Of a stretch of DNA of 64,000 bases, positions 37,057 through 48,800 are shown one piece after another. The notes beneath the pieces are model-generated. The model ran no database searches and was not told the origin of the DNA. It was given only the letters and a program-made list of their open reading frames with translations. Each line of letters opens with the position of its first letter. Within the stretch, counting starts at the first letter, position 1. The stretch spans positions 1,116,001 through 1,180,000 of the forward strand of contig AP025763.1 in the NCBI GenBank assembly GCA_027943745.1, in the 5' to 3' direction. The DNA is from Neptuniibacter victor (GTDB taxonomy: Bacteria > Pseudomonadota > Gammaproteobacteria > Pseudomonadales > Balneatricaceae). The position numbers and the translations under genes were made by a program.

Positions 37057-37210
37057 AATGTAAGTCTTAACTTTATAAGCTCTGGATTCAGTTGTGACTC
37101 TATTTAGGGGTAATAAGTTCCCCAGTCAGGTCAGTTGAGTGTAGACATGAGTGGCTCTGTTGTAAAATCAATTGCTTATAAACATCTATCTATTGTTAAT
37201 GGAATGAATA

Positions 37211-37726
37211 ATGAAACGAATTTTTAGCCTTTCTGTGTTGGTTGTAATATCTACATTATTAGCAGGCTGTGGTGATGATGCAGCTGAGAAAGAATTTCGT
37301 AAGCAGCTTATCGAAAAGGCGCTAAACGATGATGTGCGTAAGGAGGGTGAGGCTTTTTTAGCTAAAAATGCTTTGGAGGAGGGTGTAGAGGTGACTGCCT
37401 CCGGGTTGCAGTACAAGATTATCAATGAAGGGCAAGGGGATAGGCCTACTGTGACTGATATTGTGACGGTTAATTATGAGGGAGCGCGTGTCGATGGTTA
37501 TGTGTTCGATAGCTCTTATAAAAGAGGAAAGCCTACAGAGTTTCCGCTTAATCGTGTAATCAAGGGATGGACTCAAGGTCTTTCATTAATGAATAAAGGG
37601 AGTTCTTGGATGTTGTATATTCCGCCAGAGCTTGCATATGGTGCGGTGAGCCCGTCGCAGGATATTCCAGCGAACTCTACGTTAATATTTAAAGTAGAAT
37701 TGATCGATTTTAAGGCCGCAGAATAA
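37211..37726 (+). CDS. FKBP-type peptidyl-prolyl isomerase, lipoprotein
   Basis: 171 residues. A lipobox LLAGC (Cys20) at the end of a short signal peptide indicates a lipoprotein, so the isomerase works in the periplasm on the inner leaflet or membrane. An N-terminal helical part precedes the FKBP domain with VTVNYEGARVDGYVFDSSY, GWTQGLSLM and the C-terminal PPELAYGA and STLIFKVELIDF. The shape is that of FkpA/FklB-type proteins. It is divergent from prc and close upstream of the aminopeptidase gene, with which it may be cotranscribed. Confidence 0.93.
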   Translation: MKRIFSLSVLVVISTLLAGCGDDAAEKEFRKQLIEKALNDDVRKEGEAFLAKNALEEGVEVTASGLQYKIINEGQGDRPTVTDIVTVNYEGARVDGYVFDSSYKRGKPTEFPLNRVIKGWTQGLSLMNKGSSWMLYIPPELAYGAVSPSQDIPANSTLIFKVELIDFKAAE

Positions 37727-37744
37727 ATGAGTAAAAGGTTTTCT

Positions 37745-39028
37745 ATGTCTAGTTGTATCGCTAATTTAATAAAGTTTTTGCATCAATCTCCTACACCTTA
37801 TCACGCTGTAAACTCGATGGTGGATCGACTTGCCTCTATGGGATTCTCCGAGTTGAGGGAGGCGGATGAGTGGTCAGTTGAAAAAGGGGGGCGGTATTTT
37901 TCGATTAGAAATGGCTCTTCAATCGTTGCATGGGTGATGCCTGCTAATAAACCTTTAACTGAATCTGGATTTAGAATGGTGGGCGCTCACACGGATTCGC
38001 CATGTTTAAAGGTCAAGCCAGAGCCAGAGTTGTACCGTAATGGATATCAGCAGTTAGGTGTTGAGGTATATGGTGGTGCGTTACTTAATCCTTGGTTTGA
38101 TCGTGATTTATCCATGGCTGGGCGTGTTAGTTATCTAAATGCTGAAGGCGTGCGCTGTAAAGCGTTAGTTGATTTTAAAAAACCAGTTGCCGTTATTCCT
38201 AGTCTAGCCATTCATTTAGATAGGGAAGCTAATAAGGGTCGCTCGATCAATGCGCAGACGTATCTTCCTGCTATCTTGGGTCAAGGTGATGAGAAGTGTG
38301 ATTTTAAAGCCATGCTTACCCAGCAGTTGGGGGAAGAGGGTGTAGATGATGTTGCGCAAATGCTGGATTATGAGATATCTCTATATGATGTTCAGCCGCC
38401 CGCATTGTTAGGGATGTCTGAGGAGTTTGTCTTATCTGCACGTTTAGATAATCTGCTTAGTTGCTTTATGGGGCTAGAGTCTTTGGTTGCTGCGAATAGT
38501 GATGAAGGGATGCTCTTGGTCTGTAATGACCATGAAGAGGTAGGGAGTATGAGTGCTGCGGGTGCTCAAGGTCCAATGCTGAGTCAAGTGATTGAGAGGC
38601 TTGTGCCGGATGTGGAATCGAGGGTAAGAATGATAAGTCGTTCGATGATGATTTCGGCCGATAATGCTCATGGTATTCACCCTAATTTTGCGGATAAGCA
38701 CGATGCTAACCATGGGCCGCTAATAAATGCTGGGCCGGTGATTAAGCTTAATGCTAATCAAAGGTACGCGACGAATAGTGAAACGAGTGGTTTGTTTCGT
38801 GATTTAGCTCAGCAGGTTGATGTGCCGGTACAGTCTTTTGTTGTGCGTAGTGATATGGCGTGCGGAAGTACTATTGGTCCAATCACTTCTGCCGAAATTG
38901 GGGTTAAAACACTAGATATAGGTGTGCCGCAATTTGCTATGCATTCAATAAGAGAAATGGCGGGTGTTAAAGATGTAGAGTCGTTGGTGAAAGTTTTGAC
39001 CAGGTTCTACGAAGAGGAAAATGTATAG
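37745..39028 (+). CDS. apeB: M18 family aminopeptidase
   Basis: 427 residues from the ATG at 37745, preceded by AAAGG; another ATG at 37727 directly after the FKBP stop is in frame but adds six residues not expected in the family. Dinuclear zinc aminopeptidase: metal and catalytic residues in [46 protein letters not shown]. The family removes N-terminal residues, often acidic ones, from peptides in the cytoplasm. Followed by tRNA genes on the other strand. Confidence 0.96.
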   Translation: MSSCIANLIKFLHQSPTPYHAVNSMVDRLASMGFSELREADEWSVEKGGRYFSIRNGSSIVAWVMPANKPLTESGFRMVGAHTDSPCLKVKPEPELYRNGYQQLGVEVYGGALLNPWFDRDLSMAGRVSYLNAEGVRCKALVDFKKPVAVIPSLAIHLDREANKGRSINAQTYLPAILGQGDEKCDFKAMLTQQLGEEGVDDVAQMLDYEISLYDVQPPALLGMSEEFVLSARLDNLLSCFMGLESLVAANSDEGMLLVCNDHEEVGSMSAAGAQGPMLSQVIERLVPDVESRVRMISRSMMISADNAHGIHPNFADKHDANHGPLINAGPVIKLNANQRYATNSETSGLFRDLAQQVDVPVQSFVVRSDMACGSTIGPITSAEIGVKTLDIGVPQFAMHSIREMAGVKDVESLVKVLTRFYEEENV

Positions 39029-39122
39029 AAAAGTGAGGGCGTGGAATGTGGATTCTGCGCTTTTTAATATAAAAACGGAAATATAACTTAAGGTTTGGAT
39101 TGAAGAATATAAAAGGGGAAAG

Positions 39123-39199
<77 letters not shown>

Positions 39200-39239
39200 A
39201 CTTAACTTGCAGTAAGCAAGCGGTGCCAAGAATTTAAAG

Positions 39240-39316
<77 letters not shown>

Positions 39317-39334
39317 ACACTCATCTTTAAAAGA

Positions 39335-39410
39335 TGGCTCCCTGAGCTGGACTCGAACCAGCGACCAATAGATTAACAGTCTACTGCTCTACCAACTGAG
39401 CTATCAGGGA
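39335..39410 (-). tRNA. tRNA-Asn (anticodon GTT)
   Basis: 76-base minus-strand cloverleaf, acceptor TCCCTGA / TCAGGGA, anticodon loop CTGTTAA (GTT), T loop GTTCGAGTC, encoded CCA. Confidence 0.97.
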
Positions 39411-39434
39411 TCTTCAGTTGTACTTTCAAGTTAT

Positions 39435-39510
39435 TGGCTCCCTGAGCTGGACTCGAACCAGCGACCAATAGATTAACAGTCTACTGCTCTACCAACTGAG
39501 CTATCAGGGA
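39435..39510 (-). tRNA. tRNA-Asn (anticodon GTT), second copy
   Basis: Exact copy of the previous tRNA, 100 bases further up; the first in the transcript order. Confidence 0.97.
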
Positions 39511-39533
39511 ACAACACCTCGAAAGTGCGGCGT

Positions 39534-39562
39534 ATCTTAATGACGCAGCCTGTAACCGTCAA
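39534..39562 (-). promoter_or_regulatory. Promoter of the tRNA-Asn/Pro operon
   Basis: Minus-strand -35 TTGACG and -10 TAAGAT with a 17-base spacer, followed by a GC-rich discriminator (ACGCCGC), typical for stable RNA genes. All four tRNAs lie downstream. Confidence 0.82.
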
Positions 39563-39739
39563 GCGATTTCTAGCAATTTTTTAAAAGAGTTGTGAGGTTG
39601 GTTAATACATGTACAAACCAGGAGGTTGCTTGGTTAAAAGTTATTCAGAATGTATACATAAAGGCTGTTTATAGTGAGTAAATTTATTTAAATTGGATCA
39701 TATCTATGTCATTCAATTTTCTAGAAAAAAATGGCACCT

Positions 39740-39766
39740 GTACCTCGGTACAATAGTTTTTATTGT
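39740..39766. promoter_or_regulatory. Overlapping inverted repeats upstream of the adhesin gene
   Basis: GTACC-tc-GGTAC (39740-39751) overlaps ACAATA-gtttt-TATTGT (39750-39766), and CGGTACAA occurs again at 39768-39775. It could be an operator or leader structure. The promoter itself is not clear in the stretch 39563-39739, which holds no gene. Confidence 0.45.
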
Positions 39767-39782
39767 TCGGTACAACTATAAA

Positions 39783-39796
39783 GGGTGTAATCACCC
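39783..39796 (+). promoter_or_regulatory. Small hairpin in the adhesin leader
   Basis: GGGTG-taat-CACCC, 30 bases before the predicted ATG at 39826 and just before the AAGGA ribosome site. Confidence 0.45.
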
Positions 39797-39825
39797 AAAG
39801 ATCTTTTGTAATAAGGATTAGAAAC

Positions 39826-42800
39826 ATGAGCGTTATTGGTACAGTTTCACATTTAATTGGTCGCGCAGTAGCTATAAAAGCAGATGGTACAGAGCGGGTT
39901 TTAGCTCTAGGAGATGAGGTGCATGCGGATGAGATGGTTCGTGTTGCGCCGGACGCGTCAATTGAGATAGCAATGGAAGGCGGCGAGCCCGTTAAATTAG
40001 ACGGCGGACAGAACTGGTTAGCCAATAGCGAAACATTCACTGAAGCAGAAGATTTTGATCTAACAGAAGCAACAGCTGATGTTGAAGCTATACAAGCTGC
40101 AATTTTAGCGGGTGCCGATCCGACAGAAGTTGCAGAAGAAACTGCGGCTGGCGGTGATGCTCCAGGTGCAGGCGGTGACGGAAACGAAGGTTCTAGCACA
40201 GTTAATATAGAACGTACCGCGCAAGAAGTAGATCCGAATGCGGGTTATGAAACATCTGGTTTTGGGCAGGGTGATGGTCAAGGGCCAGTGTATGAGGGTG
40301 AGTCAGTCTTTATTAAGCCTGTAATCTCTATTTCATCATTGAATGATGGGGAGTTTTCAGGTGCGACGGTTGTCGAGGGTAACCAGTTAGCTTTTCAGGT
40401 GACGTTAGATAAAGCCTCAACTATAAATGTGTCAGGTGATTTTAATATCGTTCTTGGCTCAGCAGAATTGCAGGATCTTTTTGCAAACGTGCAATTGTCA
40501 GGTTCATTCACAATTCCAGCTGGAGAGCTACAGGCAATTATTACCATTCCGACCTTCGATGATACGTTATATGAAGGCGGTGTTGGCACCTTTGAAAATT
40601 TGAATGTCATATTGTCTAACATCAATGGCAATGTTGATACTGGCGTTCTTCAAGCTGAAGGGCGTATTGAAGATAATGATCCGACCCCAGTGATCAGCAT
40701 TGCGGATGCTGAGCAGAACGAAGGCGATGTCCTAACTTTCAATGCAACGCTAACGGGTGATGCAGAGATTGCATACGATGTTGATCTAGCATTGAGCGAC
40801 TCTAACCCACTCTCAGCAGAAGCGGGTGTGGATTACACCAATGCGATGACAGTGACCGTTGTCGGTGGTGCGCAGAACGGCCAGACCCTAACGCTAAGCG
40901 GAAGTACAGTGACAGTCCCTGCGGATGCAACGGGCTTGAACATCGCAGTACAAACAACAGATGACAGCACACTTGAAGGCCGTGAGACCTTCCAGATCAG
41001 TGGTCAGACTAGCAGCATGACAGCTGCGAACACGGCGACAGGTACCATCGTTGATGACGGTACCGGCCCAGGTCCAAACCCAGACAATGATACCCCAGTG
41101 ATCAGCATCACTGATGCGACGCAGGAAGAGGGCAGCACGCTGACCTTCGATGCGACGCTGACAGGTACAGCAACTCAGGCATATGACGTTGATCTAGCGT
41201 TGAGTGACTCTAACCCACTCTCAGCAGAAGCAGGTGTGGATTACACCAATGCGATGACAGTGACCGTTGTCGGTGGTGCACAGAACGGTCAGACACTGAC
41301 CCTATCTGGCAGCACGGTAACAGTCCCAGCAGATGCAACGGGTCTAAGCATTGCGGTAGCAACAACCAGCGATGACACACTTGAAGGCGCAGAGACCTTC
41401 CAGATCAGCGGTCAGACAAGCAGCATGACAGCCGCTAACACAGCGACAGGTACTATCACAGATGATGGCACCGGTACAGACGGTGATGATCCAGGTTCAG
41501 ATGTTGATAACGACACACCTGTGATCAGCATTGCGGATGCTGAGCAGAACGAAGGCGATGTCCTAACTTTCAATGCAACGCTAACGGGTGATGCAGAGAT
41601 TGCATACGATGTTGATCTAGCATTGAGCGACTCTAACCCACTCTCAGCAGAAGCGGGTGTGGATTACACCAATGCGATGACAGTGACCGTTGTCGGTGGT
41701 GCGCAGAACGGCCAGACCCTAACGCTAAGCGGAAGTACAGTGACAGTCCCTGCGGATGCAACGGGCTTGAACATCGCAGTACAAACAACAGATGACAGCA
41801 CACTTGAAGGCCGTGAGACCTTCCAGATCAGTGGTCAGACTAGCAGCATGACAGCTGCGAACACGGCGACAGGTACCATCGTTGATGACGGTACCGGCCC
41901 AGGTCCAAACCCAGACAATGATACCCCAGTGATCAGCATCACTGATGCGACGCAGGAAGAGGGCAGCACGCTGACCTTCGATGCGACGCTGACAGGTACA
42001 GCAACTCAGGCATATGACGTTGATCTAGCGTTGAGTGACTCTAACCCACTCTCAGCAGAAGCAGGTGTGGATTACACCAATGCGATGACAGTGACCGTTG
42101 TCGGTGGTGCACAGAACGGTCAGACACTGACCCTATCTGGCAGCACGGTAACAGTCCCAGCAGATGCAACGGGTCTAAGCATTGCGGTAGCAACAACCAG
42201 CGATGACACACTTGAAGGCGCAGAGACCTTCCAGATCAGCGGTCAGACAAGCAGCATGACAGCCGCTAACACAGCGACAGGTACTATCACAGATGATGGC
42301 ACCGGTACAGACGGTGATGATCCAGGTTCAGATGTTGATAACGACACACCTGTGATCAGCATTGCGGATGCTGAGCAGAACGAAGGCGATGTCCTAACTT
42401 TCAATGCAACGCTAACGGGTGATGCAGAGATTGCATACGATGTTGATCTAGCATTGAGCGACTCTAACCCACTCTCAGCAGAAGCGGGTGTGGATTACAC
42501 CAATGCGATGACAGTGACCGTTGTCGGTGGTGCGCAGAACGGCCAGACCCTAACGCTAAGCGGAAGTACAGTGACAGTCCCTGCGGATGCAACGGGCTTG
42601 AACATCGCAGTACAAACAACAGATGACAGCACACTTGAAGGCCGTGAGACCTTCCAGATCAGTGGTCAGACTAGCAGCATGACAGCTGCGAACACGGCGA
42701 CAGGTACCATCGTTGATGACGGTACCGGCCCAGGTCCAAACCCAGACAATGATACCCCAGTGATCAGCATCACTGATGCGACGCAGGAAGAGGGCAGCAC

Positions 42801-45800
42801 GCTGACCTTCGATGCGACGCTGACAGGTACAGCAACTCAGGCATATGACGTTGATCTAGCGTTGAGTGACTCTAACCCACTCTCAGCAGAAGCAGGTGTG
42901 GATTACACCAATGCGATGACAGTGACCGTTGTCGGTGGTGCACAGAACGGTCAGACACTGACCCTATCTGGCAGCACGGTAACAGTCCCAGCAGATGCAA
43001 CGGGTCTAAGCATTGCGGTAGCAACAACCAGCGATGACACACTTGAAGGCGCAGAGACCTTCCAGATCAGCGGTCAGACAAGCAGCATGACAGCCGCTAA
43101 CACAGCGACAGGTACTATCACAGATGATGGCACCGGTACAGACGGTGATGATCCAGGTTCAGATGTTGATAACGACACACCTGTGATCAGCATTGCGGAT
43201 GCAGAGCAGAACGAAGGCGATGTGCTAACTTTCAATGCAACGCTAACGGGTGATGCAGAGATTGCATACGATGTTGATCTAGCATTGAGCGACTCGAACC
43301 CACTCTCAGCAGAAGCGGGTGTGGATTACACCAATGCGATGACAGTGACCGTTGTCGGTGGTGCGCAGAACGGCCAGACCCTAACGCTAAGCGGAAGTAC
43401 AGTGACAGTCCCTGCGGATGCAACGGGCTTGAACATCGCAGTACAAACAACAGACGACAGCACACTTGAAGGCCGTGAGACCTTCCAGATCAGTGGTCAG
43501 ACTAGCAGCATGACAGCTGCGAACACGGCGACAGGTACCATCGTTGATGACGGTACCGGCCCAGGTCCAAACCCAGACAATGATACCCCAGTGATCAGCA
43601 TCGCAGATGCTAGTCAAAATGAAGGTGACGTTCTTACCTTCAATGCGACGCTGACGGGTACAGCAACTCAGGCATACGACGTTGATCTAGCGTTGAGCGA
43701 CTCGAACCCACTCTCAGCAGAAGCGGGTGTGGATTACACCAATGCGATGACAGTTACAGTTGTCGGTGGTGCGCAGAATGGTCAGACACTGACCCTATCT
43801 GGCAGCACGGTGACAGTCCCAGCAGATGCGACAGGCTTAAATGTATCAGTACAGACGACAGCGGATATCCCTTTTGAGGGTGTTGAAACATTTAATATTA
43901 GTGGTCAAACGAGCAGCATGGCTGTAGCTGATATAGCTATTGGTAGCATTGTTGACGGAGGAGCACCCGTTGTAACTATTTCTGATGCTACACAGGAGGA
44001 AGGAAGTACACTGGTATTTAATGCTTCTTTTGCTGGCGTTTCTGTTGTTGATTACGACGTTGATCTAGCGTTGAGCGACTCGAACCCACTCTCAGCAGAA
44101 GCAGGTGTGGATTACACCAATGCGATGACAGTGACCGTTGTCGGTGGTGCACAGAACGGTCAGACACTGACCCTATCTGGCAGCACGGTGACAGTCCCAG
44201 CAGATGCAACGGGTCTAAGCATTGCGGTAGCAACAACCAGCGATGACACACTTGAAGGCGCAGAGACCTTCCAGATCAGCGGTCAGACAAGCAGCATGAC
44301 AGCCGCTAACACAGCGACAGGTACTATCACAGATGATGGCACCGGTACAGACGGTGATGATCCAGGTTCAGATGTTGATAACGACACACCTGTGATCAGC
44401 ATTGCGGATGCTGAGCAGAACGAAGGCGATGTCCTAACTTTCAATGCAACGCTAACGGGTGATGCAGAGATTGCTTACGATGTTGATCTAGCATTGAGCG
44501 ACTCGAACCCACTCTCAGCAGAAGCGGGTGTGGATTACACCAATGCGATGACAGTGACCGTTGTCGGTGGTGCGCAGAACGGCCAGACCCTAACGCTAAG
44601 CGGAAGTACAGTGACAGTCCCTGCGGATGCAACGGGCTTGAACATCGCAGTACAAACAACAGACGACAGCACACTTGAAGGCCGTGAGACCTTCCAGATC
44701 AGTGGTCAGACTAGCAGCATGACAGCTGCGAACACGGCGACAGGTACCATCGTTGATGACGGTACCGGCCCAGGTCCAAACCCAGACAATGATACCCCAG
44801 TGATCAGCATCACTGATGCGACGCAGGAAGAGGGCAGCACGCTGACCTTCGATGCGACGCTGACAGGTACAGCAACTCAGGCATATGACGTTGATCTAGC
44901 GTTGAGTGACTCTAACCCACTCTCAGCAGAAGCAGGTGTGGATTACACCAATGCGATGACAGTGACCGTTGTCGGTGGTGCACAGAACGGTCAGACACTG
45001 ACCCTATCTGGCAGCACGGTAACAGTCCCAGCAGATGCAACGGGTCTAAGCATTGCGGTAGCAACAACCAGCGATGACACACTTGAAGGCGCAGAGACCT
45101 TCCAGATCAGCGGTCAGACAAGCAGCATGACAGCCGCTAACACAGCGACAGGTACTATCACAGATGATGGCACCGGTACAGACGGTGATGATCCAGGTTC
45201 AGATGTTGATAACGACACACCTGTGATCAGCATTGCGGATGCTGAGCAGAACGAAGGCGATGTCCTAACTTTCAATGCAACGCTAACGGGTGATGCAGAG
45301 ATTGCATACGATGTTGATCTAGCATTGAGCGACTCTAACCCACTCTCAGCAGAAGCGGGTGTGGATTACACCAATGCGATGACAGTGACCGTTGTCGGTG
45401 GTGCGCAGAACGGCCAGACCCTAACGCTAAGCGGAAGTACAGTGACAGTCCCTGCGGATGCAACGGGCTTGAACATCGCAGTACAAACAACAGATGACAG
45501 CACACTTGAAGGCCGTGAGACCTTCCAGATCAGTGGTCAGACTAGCAGCATGACAGCTGCGAACACGGCGACAGGTACCATCGTTGATGACGGTACCGGC
45601 CCAGGTCCAAACCCAGACAATGATACCCCAGTGATCAGCATCACTGATGCGACGCAGGAAGAGGGCAGCACGCTGACCTTCGATGCGACGCTGACAGGTA
45701 CAGCAACTCAGGCATATGACGTTGATCTAGCGTTGAGTGACTCTAACCCACTCTCAGCAGAAGCAGGTGTGGATTACACCAATGCGATGACAGTGACCGT

Positions 45801-48800
45801 TGTCGGTGGTGCACAGAACGGTCAGACACTGACCCTATCTGGCAGCACGGTAACAGTCCCAGCAGATGCAACGGGTCTAAGCATTGCGGTAGCAACAACC
45901 AGCGATGACACACTTGAAGGCGCAGAGACCTTCCAGATCAGCGGTCAGACAAGCAGCATGACAGCCGCTAACACAGCGACAGGTACTATCACAGATGATG
46001 GCACCGGTACAGACGGTGATGATCCAGGTTCAGATGTTGATAACGACACACCTGTGATCAGCATTGCGGATGCTGAGCAGAACGAAGGCGATGTCCTAAC
46101 TTTCAATGCAACGCTAACGGGTGATGCAGAGATTGCATACGATGTTGATCTAGCATTGAGCGACTCTAACCCACTCTCAGCAGAAGCGGGTGTGGATTAC
46201 ACCAATGCGATGACAGTGACCGTTGTCGGTGGTGCGCAGAACGGCCAGACCCTAACGCTAAGCGGAAGTACAGTGACAGTCCCTGCGGATGCAACGGGCT
46301 TGAACATCGCAGTACAAACAACAGATGACAGCACACTTGAAGGCCGTGAGACCTTCCAGATCAGTGGTCAGACTAGCAGCATGACAGCTGCGAACACGGC
46401 GACAGGTACCATCGTTGATGACGGTACCGGCCCAGGTCCAAACCCAGACAATGATACCCCAGTGATCAGCATCACTGATGCGACGCAGGAAGAGGGCAGC
46501 ACGCTGACCTTCGATGCGACGCTGACAGGTACAGCAACTCAGGCATATGACGTTGATCTAGCGTTGAGTGACTCTAACCCACTCTCAGCAGAAGCAGGTG
46601 TGGATTACACCAATGCGATGACAGTGACCGTTGTCGGTGGTGCACAGAACGGTCAGACACTGACCCTATCTGGCAGCACGGTAACAGTCCCAGCAGATGC
46701 AACGGGTCTAAGCATTGCGGTAGCAACAACCAGCGATGACACACTTGAAGGCGCAGAGACCTTCCAGATCAGCGGTCAGACAAGCAGCATGACAGCCGCT
46801 AACACAGCGACAGGTACTATCACAGATGATGGCACCGGTACAGACGGTGATGATCCAGGTTCAGATGTTGATAACGACACACCTGTGATCAGCATTGCGG
46901 ATGCAGAGCAGAACGAAGGCGATGTGCTAACTTTCAATGCAACGCTAACGGGTGATGCAGAGATTGCATACGATGTTGATCTAGCATTGAGCGACTCGAA
47001 CCCACTCTCAGCAGAAGCGGGTGTGGATTACACCAATGCGATGACAGTGACCGTTGTCGGTGGTGCGCAGAACGGCCAGACCCTAACGCTAAGCGGAAGT
47101 ACAGTGACAGTCCCTGCGGATGCAACGGGCTTGAACATCGCAGTACAAACAACAGACGACAGCACACTTGAAGGCCGTGAGACCTTCCAGATCAGTGGTC
47201 AGACTAGCAGCATGACAGCTGCGAACACGGCGACAGGTACCATCGTTGATGACGGTACCGGCCCAGGTCCAAACCCAGACAATGATACCCCAGTGATCAG
47301 CATCACTGATGCGACGCAGGAAGAGGGCAGCACGCTGACCTTCGATGCGACGCTGACAGGTACAGCAACTCAGGCATATGACGTTGATCTAGCGTTGAGT
47401 GACTCTAACCCACTCTCAGCAGAAGCAGGTGTGGATTACACCAATGCGATGACAGTGACCGTTGTCGGTGGTGCACAGAACGGTCAGACACTGACCCTAT
47501 CTGGCAGCACGGTAACAGTCCCAGCAGATGCAACGGGTCTAAGCATTGCGGTAGCAACAACCAGCGATGACACACTTGAAGGCGCAGAGACCTTCCAGAT
47601 CAGCGGTCAGACAAGCAGCATGACAGCCGCTAACACAGCGACAGGTACTATCACAGATGATGGCACCGGTACAGACGGTGATGATCCAGGTTCAGATGTT
47701 GATAACGACACACCTGTGATCAGCATTGCGGATGCAGAGCAGAACGAAGGCGATGTGCTAACTTTCAATGCAACGCTAACGGGTGATGCAGAGATTGCAT
47801 ACGATGTTGATCTAGCATTGAGCGACTCGAACCCACTCTCAGCAGAAGCGGGTGTGGATTACACCAATGCGATGACAGTGACCGTTGTCGGTGGTGCGCA
47901 GAACGGCCAGACCCTAACGCTAAGCGGAAGTACAGTGACAGTCCCTGCGGATGCAACGGGCTTGAACATCGCAGTACAAACAACAGATGACAGCACACTT
48001 GAAGGCCGTGAGACCTTCCAGATCAGTGGTCAGACTAGCAGCATGACAGCTGCGAACACGGCGACAGGTACCATCGTTGATGACGGTACCGGCCCAGGTC
48101 CAAACCCAGACAATGATACCCCAGTGATCAGCATCACTGATGCGACGCAGGAAGAGGGCAGCACGCTGACCTTCGATGCGACGCTGACAGGTACAGCAAC
48201 TCAGGCATATGACGTTGATCTAGCGTTGAGTGACTCTAACCCACTCTCAGCAGAAGCAGGTGTGGATTACACCAATGCGATGACAGTGACCGTTGTCGGT
48301 GGTGCACAGAACGGTCAGACACTGACCCTATCTGGCAGCACGGTAACAGTCCCAGCAGATGCAACGGGTCTAAGCATTGCGGTAGCAACAACCAGCGATG
48401 ACACACTTGAAGGCGCAGAGACCTTCCAGATCAGCGGTCAGACAAGCAGCATGACAGCCGCTAACACAGCGACAGGTACTATCACAGATGATGGCACCGG
48501 TACAGACGGTGATGATCCAGGTTCAGATGTTGATAACGACACACCTGTGATCAGCATTGCGGATGCAGAGCAGAACGAAGGCGATGTGCTAACTTTCAAT
48601 GCAACGCTAACGGGTGATGCAGAGATTGCATACGATGTTGATCTAGCATTGAGCGACTCGAACCCACTCTCAGCAGAAGCGGGTGTGGATTACACCAATG
48701 CGATGACAGTGACCGTTGTCGGTGGTGCGCAGAACGGCCAGACCCTAACGCTAAGCGGAAGTACAGTGACAGTCCCTGCGGATGCAACGGGCTTGAACAT

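Noticed and set aside
39684-40199. 171-residue minus-strand ORF over the adhesin start
   Set aside because: Low-complexity Ser/Pro/Ala translation, antisense to the retention module, no ribosome site.
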